Made by a program: the position numbers and the translations under genes
Notes under the pieces: model-generated
What the model was told of the DNA's origin: nothing
The model's input: the letters and a program-made list of their open reading frames with translations, nothing else
Database searches by the model: none
Assembly: GCA_015066095.1 (NCBI GenBank)
Contig: SVPC01000008.1
Span: 1-64,000 of the forward strand
DNA from: Oscillospiraceae bacterium
GTDB taxonomy: Bacteria; Bacillota; Clostridia; Oscillospirales; Acutalibacteraceae
Length of the DNA stretch: 64,000 nt
Direction: 5' to 3'
Part shown: piece after piece, positions 59,548 through 64,000 of the stretch
Position numbering within the stretch: position 1 is the first letter of the stretch
Layout of the letters: the number at the start of each line of letters is the position of its first letter

Positions 59548-62500
59548 TTACAGTATCTGACCTAAATTTTTAACAAAATCTGTGATTTTTTCGTTCTTTA
59601 AAAGTTTTATAGTGTATATGGGCTTTTCGGTAGCGGACAGCATAAATCGGTTACCAAAGGCGGCAGAAAGTTTAGCCATAACTTCGGGTTTGATGGAGTT
59701 TATGTTTAGTATAACAGTATTGCCCTTTTGGGTGATTTCGTTTATTTCTGATAAAAAGGCTTTACTGCGTAATAAGGCAATATCGATAAGCCCCAGCACC
59801 ACATTTGGCGGTTCGCCAAATCGGTCGCATAGTTCGTCTATGACATCACTCGCATCGTCACTTGTTCTAATAGATGCGATACGCTTATAAATGCCAAGTC
59901 TTGCGGGTAGGGAAGAAATATAATTTTCGGGAATGTGCGCTGAAATATTAAGGTCAATAGTACAGGGAGTTTCTTCGGGCACCTCGATACCGTTTTCTTG
60001 GTTTACCGCATCGGATAAAAGTTTTAGGTACATATCGTAGCCCACCGATTCCATATTGCCGTGTTGTTCACCGCCCAAAATACTGCCGGCACCCCTTATT
60101 TCAAGGTCGCGCATTGCAATACGGAAACCTGAGCCAAACTCGGTAAATTCGCGTATAGCTTCAAGGCGTTTTGATGCGATATCGGATAATTGCTTGTTTT
60201 GTGAAAAACAAAAATATGCATAGGCACGGCGCGGAGAACGTCCTACTCGACCTCGCAATTGATGTAATTGCGAAAGCCCCATACGGTCGGCATCTTCAAT
60301 TATCAATGTGTTGGCATTAGGAACATCTACACCCGTTTCAATAATTGTTGTGCAAACCAAAAGATCTATTTCGTGTTCCAATAGTTGTTTCCAAACGCGA
60401 GAAAGTTCGGCTTCGGTCATTTTGCCGTGCGCTACACCGATGTTTATATTGGGAAGTTTTTGTTTGAGTTTTAGTGCGCAACGCTCGATAGTATCAACGC
60501 GGTTGTGCAGATAATAAACCTGACCGCCGCGGCGGATTTCTTTGTTTATGGCATCGGTAATAACGCCGAGATTATACTCTAAAACATAGGTTTGAACAGG
60601 GTGGCGGTCGCCCGGTGCTTCATCTATAGATGACATATCGCGAAGCCCCGACATTGCCATATTTAAGGTGCGGGGGATAGGGGTTGCCGAAAGGGTGAGA
60701 ATGTCTACATTAGGATATTCTTCTTTTAGTTTTTCCTTTTGTGCTACGCCAAAGCGCTGTTCTTCATCTATTATCACAAGCCCTAAATCTTTGAATTTTA
60801 CATCATTTGAAATAAGGCGGTGTGTACCAACTACCATATCAGTTCTGCCGCATTTTAAATCGGTTATGATTTTTTGTTGATGTTTAGGTGTTACAAAACG
60901 ATTTAACAGTTCTACCGTTACAGGCATTTCGCCAAAACGGCGCAAAATGGTATTATAATGTTGCATTGCTAAAATAGTGGTGGGAACAAGCAAAGCGCAT
61001 TGTTTACCTTCGCTTATGCATTTAAAGGCGGCGCGGAGTGCTACTTCGGTTTTGCCGAAGCCCACATCACCGCACAAAAGACGGTCCATAGGTACCGCGC
61101 GTTCCATATCGGATTTAATTTCGTTTATAGAGCGCAGTTGGTCTTCGGTTTCTTCATACTCAAACCTGCGTTCAAAATCGTTTTGCAGGTCGGTATCGGG
61201 TGAGAAGGCATAACCCTTTATTGCCATACGCTTTGCATATAAAGCGGTTAATTGCTTTGCCATATCGCGCACTGCCGCTTTAACCCGTTTGCGTGTTTTT
61301 TGCCATTCACTACCGCCCAAGCGGTTGATTTTAAGGTTGCCGTCATTTGCAGAGCCTATATAACGCGAAACCAAATCTAACTGTGTTACAGGCACATACA
61401 AAACATCGCTTTTGGCATATTTGATTTTTATATAGTCTTTGGTTACACGGTCGTTTGTGATGCGGTTTATACCGTCAAAAATACCTATACCGTGAATTTC
61501 GTGAACAACATAATCGCCCTTTTTAAGGCTATCGAGCGAGCCAATTTCCTGACCTTTTTTATAATTGGCTTTTTTGCGCTTTTTCTCACCAGCAATATAG
61601 CGGTGGGTTACTAATATAAAGTTTTGGCTTGGTATTTCAAAACCGCTTGAAAGACCGCCTGTGGTAACAGTTACCATACCTTTTTTAATTTGTGCCGATT
61701 GCGAAAATACCGCACGTACATTCTTTTCCCTTAAAGTTTTGGTAAGCACATCGGCGGCGCGTTGCTCACCCGCTAAAACTACGGCGCTGCCACCTGAACG
61801 AAGTGTAAATGTGATATCTTCAAGCAGTACATTTATGTCACCGCTCCAAGGGGTAGAGCGTTTATAATTGAAATTTATAATGTCTTTAATTTTTAGTTCA
61901 TAAGATGAACGGGGGAAATTCTCTAAAATAATCGCATTTTCACAAAGGGCTAAAAATTCTTCTTTTGTAAGCCATAGTTTTGCGGTGGCAAAATTTAGAA
62001 AACCTTCTTCCAAAAAGTTTTGCACATCTATGGCGGTTTGGGTTTGTATACTCTCAAAGCGTTCTTTTATATTGCCGCTTTCACAAAATATGATTATAGT
62101 ATCTTTCAAATAATCGAAAATGGTATTGTTTTGTTCGAATATAAGTGGTAAATAGCGGTCGGGCAGTATAGTTATGCCGTTACAAAGGGCGGTAATATCG
62201 GCATTTATGCGGTCAATCTGTTTTTGGGTTAACTTTTTATTCTCCGCTAAATCGTTTAGTTTCTCTATAAGGTTTTGCGAATTGTAAACTACTTCACAAG
62301 CGGGGGTTATCTGTATATTTTCGGTCGCTTCGCCACGCCGTTGGGTTTCGGTATCAAAGGGGGCAATAGTGTCAATCTCATCACCCCAAAACTCTAAGCG
62401 ATAGGGGGTAGTGGAAGAAGTGGGATATATATCAACTATACCGCCACGAATTGAAAAGGTGCCCATGCCTTCACATATTTCGCAACGAGTATAACCGCTG

Positions 62501-62970
62501 TCAAGCAGACGGTCGCAAAGTTTTGCGGGGGAAATATTGTCACCCGTATTTAGAGTGAAGTTGGTCTCTTTTAGAACAGCGGGTGGGAGAGTCGGTTGCA
62601 AAGCCGCATCAAGAGATAAAGTAAGCACGTCAAAGTCCCCGCCTAAAAGTTTAGACAGGGTGTCGGTACGTTTATGTTCATATTCTCTTGAGTAGCCTGA
62701 AATTTCACCAATACAATAATCGCGCGATGGCAGATTTATGCAGTTTTTACCCATACTTAAAAGGTCGGTGTGAATTTCAAGCGCCGTACTTTCTTGGGGC
62801 GTTATAATCGCGATTTTTCGGTCCAAATCACTCGACAAAGCCGATATAACCGCCGATTTGTGTACATTTGATAGTCCCGTACAGGCGAGTGGCAGACGAC
62901 CATTTTTCACATTTTTTAAAAGGGAAGAATAGTCGCTATCCAAGTTTAGTATATCTCTTAAAAATTCCAT
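59548..62970 (-). CDS. mfd: Transcription-repair coupling factor Mfd
   Basis: 1140 aa; MDRLLCGDVGFGKTEVALRAAFK, DEEQRFGVAQKEKLK, TLSATPIPRTLNMA, GLSQLHQLRGRVGRS. Confidence 0.98.
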   Translation of the reverse strand: MEFLRDILNLDSDYSSLLKNVKNGRLPLACTGLSNVHKSAVISALSSDLDRKIAIITPQESTALEIHTDLLSMGKNCINLPSRDYCIGEISGYSREYEHKRTDTLSKLLGGDFDVLTLSLDAALQPTLPPAVLKETNFTLNTGDNISPAKLCDRLLDSGYTRCEICEGMGTFSIRGGIVDIYPTSSTTPYRLEFWGDEIDTIAPFDTETQRRGEATENIQITPACEVVYNSQNLIEKLNDLAENKKLTQKQIDRINADITALCNGITILPDRYLPLIFEQNNTIFDYLKDTIIIFCESGNIKERFESIQTQTAIDVQNFLEEGFLNFATAKLWLTKEEFLALCENAIILENFPRSSYELKIKDIINFNYKRSTPWSGDINVLLEDITFTLRSGGSAVVLAGEQRAADVLTKTLREKNVRAVFSQSAQIKKGMVTVTTGGLSSGFEIPSQNFILVTHRYIAGEKKRKKANYKKGQEIGSLDSLKKGDYVVHEIHGIGIFDGINRITNDRVTKDYIKIKYAKSDVLYVPVTQLDLVSRYIGSANDGNLKINRLGGSEWQKTRKRVKAAVRDMAKQLTALYAKRMAIKGYAFSPDTDLQNDFERRFEYEETEDQLRSINEIKSDMERAVPMDRLLCGDVGFGKTEVALRAAFKCISEGKQCALLVPTTILAMQHYNTILRRFGEMPVTVELLNRFVTPKHQQKIITDLKCGRTDMVVGTHRLISNDVKFKDLGLVIIDEEQRFGVAQKEKLKEEYPNVDILTLSATPIPRTLNMAMSGLRDMSSIDEAPGDRHPVQTYVLEYNLGVITDAINKEIRRGGQVYYLHNRVDTIERCALKLKQKLPNINIGVAHGKMTEAELSRVWKQLLEHEIDLLVCTTIIETGVDVPNANTLIIEDADRMGLSQLHQLRGRVGRSPRRAYAYFCFSQNKQLSDIASKRLEAIREFTEFGSGFRIAMRDLEIRGAGSILGGEQHGNMESVGYDMYLKLLSDAVNQENGIEVPEETPCTIDLNISAHIPENYISSLPARLGIYKRIASIRTSDDASDVIDELCDRFGEPPNVVLGLIDIALLRSKAFLSEINEITQKGNTVILNINSIKPEVMAKLSAAFGNRFMLSATEKPIYTIKLLKNEKITDFVKNLGQIL

Positions 62971-62971
62971 A

Positions 62972-63565
62972 CTAATTACTGTACTTGTTCATAGCCGAGT
63001 CTATACCACGGTTTACAATTTCTGTAATCGCTTTTGAAGATTTCAGGAGTGCTAATTCCAAGTCTTTTTCGGTCTCTTTTGGGAATTTTGATAAAACCCA
63101 ATCGACAAGGTCATATTCGGGGTGCGGTTTTTTGCCGACCCCCACCTTTATACGGGTTATTTCATCAGTGCCTAAAAGTTCAATAATGTCACGCATACCT
63201 TTTTGACCGCCGTCACTGCCTTTTCGGCGTATGCGAATTTTACCAATATTGAGGTTTACATCATCGCATATAACGATAATACGCTCAGTCGGTATTTTGT
63301 AAAACCTTGAAATAGCCGATACAGCAACACCCGAATTATTCATATAGGTTTGCGGTTTTGCTACAAGTACGCGGTTTTGACCTATTTTACACTCACCAAA
63401 AACGGCATCCATTTTATTTTTATTAAAATTGCCATTATGGTCTTTCATAAAAAGGTCAACAACCATAAAACCTGCGTTGTGGCGCGTGTTTTCATATTGA
63501 AGACCGGGGTTTCCAAGCCCAACAATTAACCAATCGTAGGCCGATTTTTTTGAAAATAACATCAT
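62972..63565 (-). CDS. pth: Peptidyl-tRNA hydrolase
   Basis: WLIVGLGNPGLQYENTRHNAGFMVVD; VAKPQTYMNNSGVAV; ICDDVNLNIGKIRIRRKGSDGGQKGM. Confidence 0.97.
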   Translation of the reverse strand: MMLFSKKSAYDWLIVGLGNPGLQYENTRHNAGFMVVDLFMKDHNGNFNKNKMDAVFGECKIGQNRVLVAKPQTYMNNSGVAVSAISRFYKIPTERIIVICDDVNLNIGKIRIRRKGSDGGQKGMRDIIELLGTDEITRIKVGVGKKPHPEYDLVDWVLSKFPKETEKDLELALLKSSKAITEIVNRGIDSAMNKYSN

Positions 63566-63633
63566 ATCACCGCACCTATTTTAACATATATCAAAAAACT
63601 TTGCAAGGGCTTATTAAACTGCGTAAAAAAGAC

Positions 63634-63662
63634 TTGACACACTTTCATAAAAGGTGTAAAAT
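63634..63662 (+). promoter_or_regulatory. Sigma-A promoter of T-box/thrS
   Basis: TTGACA-17 nt-TAAAAT. Confidence 0.7.
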
Positions 63663-63671
63663 AGCATTGTA

Positions 63672-63896
63672 AAAGTGATGATTACGGACAGTAACTTAAA
63701 TGCTTGTTTTCAGAGAGTGCGGACCATCGGCTGAAAGTCTGCTAAACAAAATTTTTAGTGATACCACCGTATAGCGCTGTGAGTAGCAACACAGCCGTAA
63801 AACCTGCGTTAAAGGTACAAAGAGTCGTAGAAATACGGAATTTGGGTGGAACCGCGGAGAAATTATGCTTCGTCCCTTGAGGGACGGAGTTTTTTA
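63672..63896 (+). promoter_or_regulatory. T-box leader (tRNA-Thr sensing) with terminator
   Basis: T-box sequence GGGTGGAACCGCGG at 63844-63857, candidate specifier region gataccaccg, terminator cttcgtcccttgagggacggagtttttt, followed by thrS. Confidence 0.92.
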
Positions 63897-63914
63897 TTTT
63901 TTAGGAGGATTTTT

Positions 63915-64000
63915 ATGATTAAAATCACATTAAAAGGCGATGTTGTAAAGGAATATCAAAGCGGTATTTCTGCATATGATGTCGCAAAAGACATTAGTAT
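63915..64000 (+). CDS. thrS: Threonyl-tRNA synthetase, N-terminal fragment (truncated by window end)
   Basis: ATG with RBS aggagg; MIKITLKGDVVKEYQSGISAYDVAKDIS = TGS domain; T-box upstream. Confidence 0.85.
   Translation, partial: MIKITLKGDVVKEYQSGISAYDVAKDIS

Noticed and set aside
63672-63896. T-box leader as a novel regulatory RNA
   Set aside because: Standard T-box motif GGTGGAACCGCGG with terminator upstream of thrS; well-known class.

Overview
64-kb chromosomal window from an AT-rich anaerobic Clostridia/Oscillospiraceae-type Firmicute (assignment inferred from gene content). Housekeeping blocks: nifJ/PFOR; an orphan 5S rRNA with its own promoter and terminator; mnmE; a CIRCE-controlled hrcA-grpE-dnaK-dnaJ operon; trkA-trkH; rpe; azlCD; rpiB-tsaB-tsaE; an Rnf complex operon (rnfCDGEAB) followed by NusG_II, Gx-transporter, lipoprotein and apbE genes; prsA-like-mfd-pth; and a T-box-controlled thrS cut off by the window end. 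Two accessory regions stand out. (1) At 22.4-26.8 kb there is a sigma factor-amidase-holin module, then a RAYT (Y1 transposase) island. In that island two small toxin-fragment/immunity-like gene pairs are each bracketed by GGGGACGGTTC REP repeats, the RAYT gene lies between perfect 29-bp inverted REPs, and the whole block lies between exact 35-bp copies of a terminator. (2) At 35.6-58.3 kb there is a carbohydrate/carboxylate catabolic locus centred on a tightly coupled operon encoding a glycyl radical enzyme with an atypical candidate active-site motif (GCHWMCMPG), its activase, an AEC transporter, two Gfo/Idh/MocA dehydrogenases, a bicupin, a ManA-like isomerase and a TIM-barrel epimerase. 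All family calls come from reading the translated ORFs; no database search was run.
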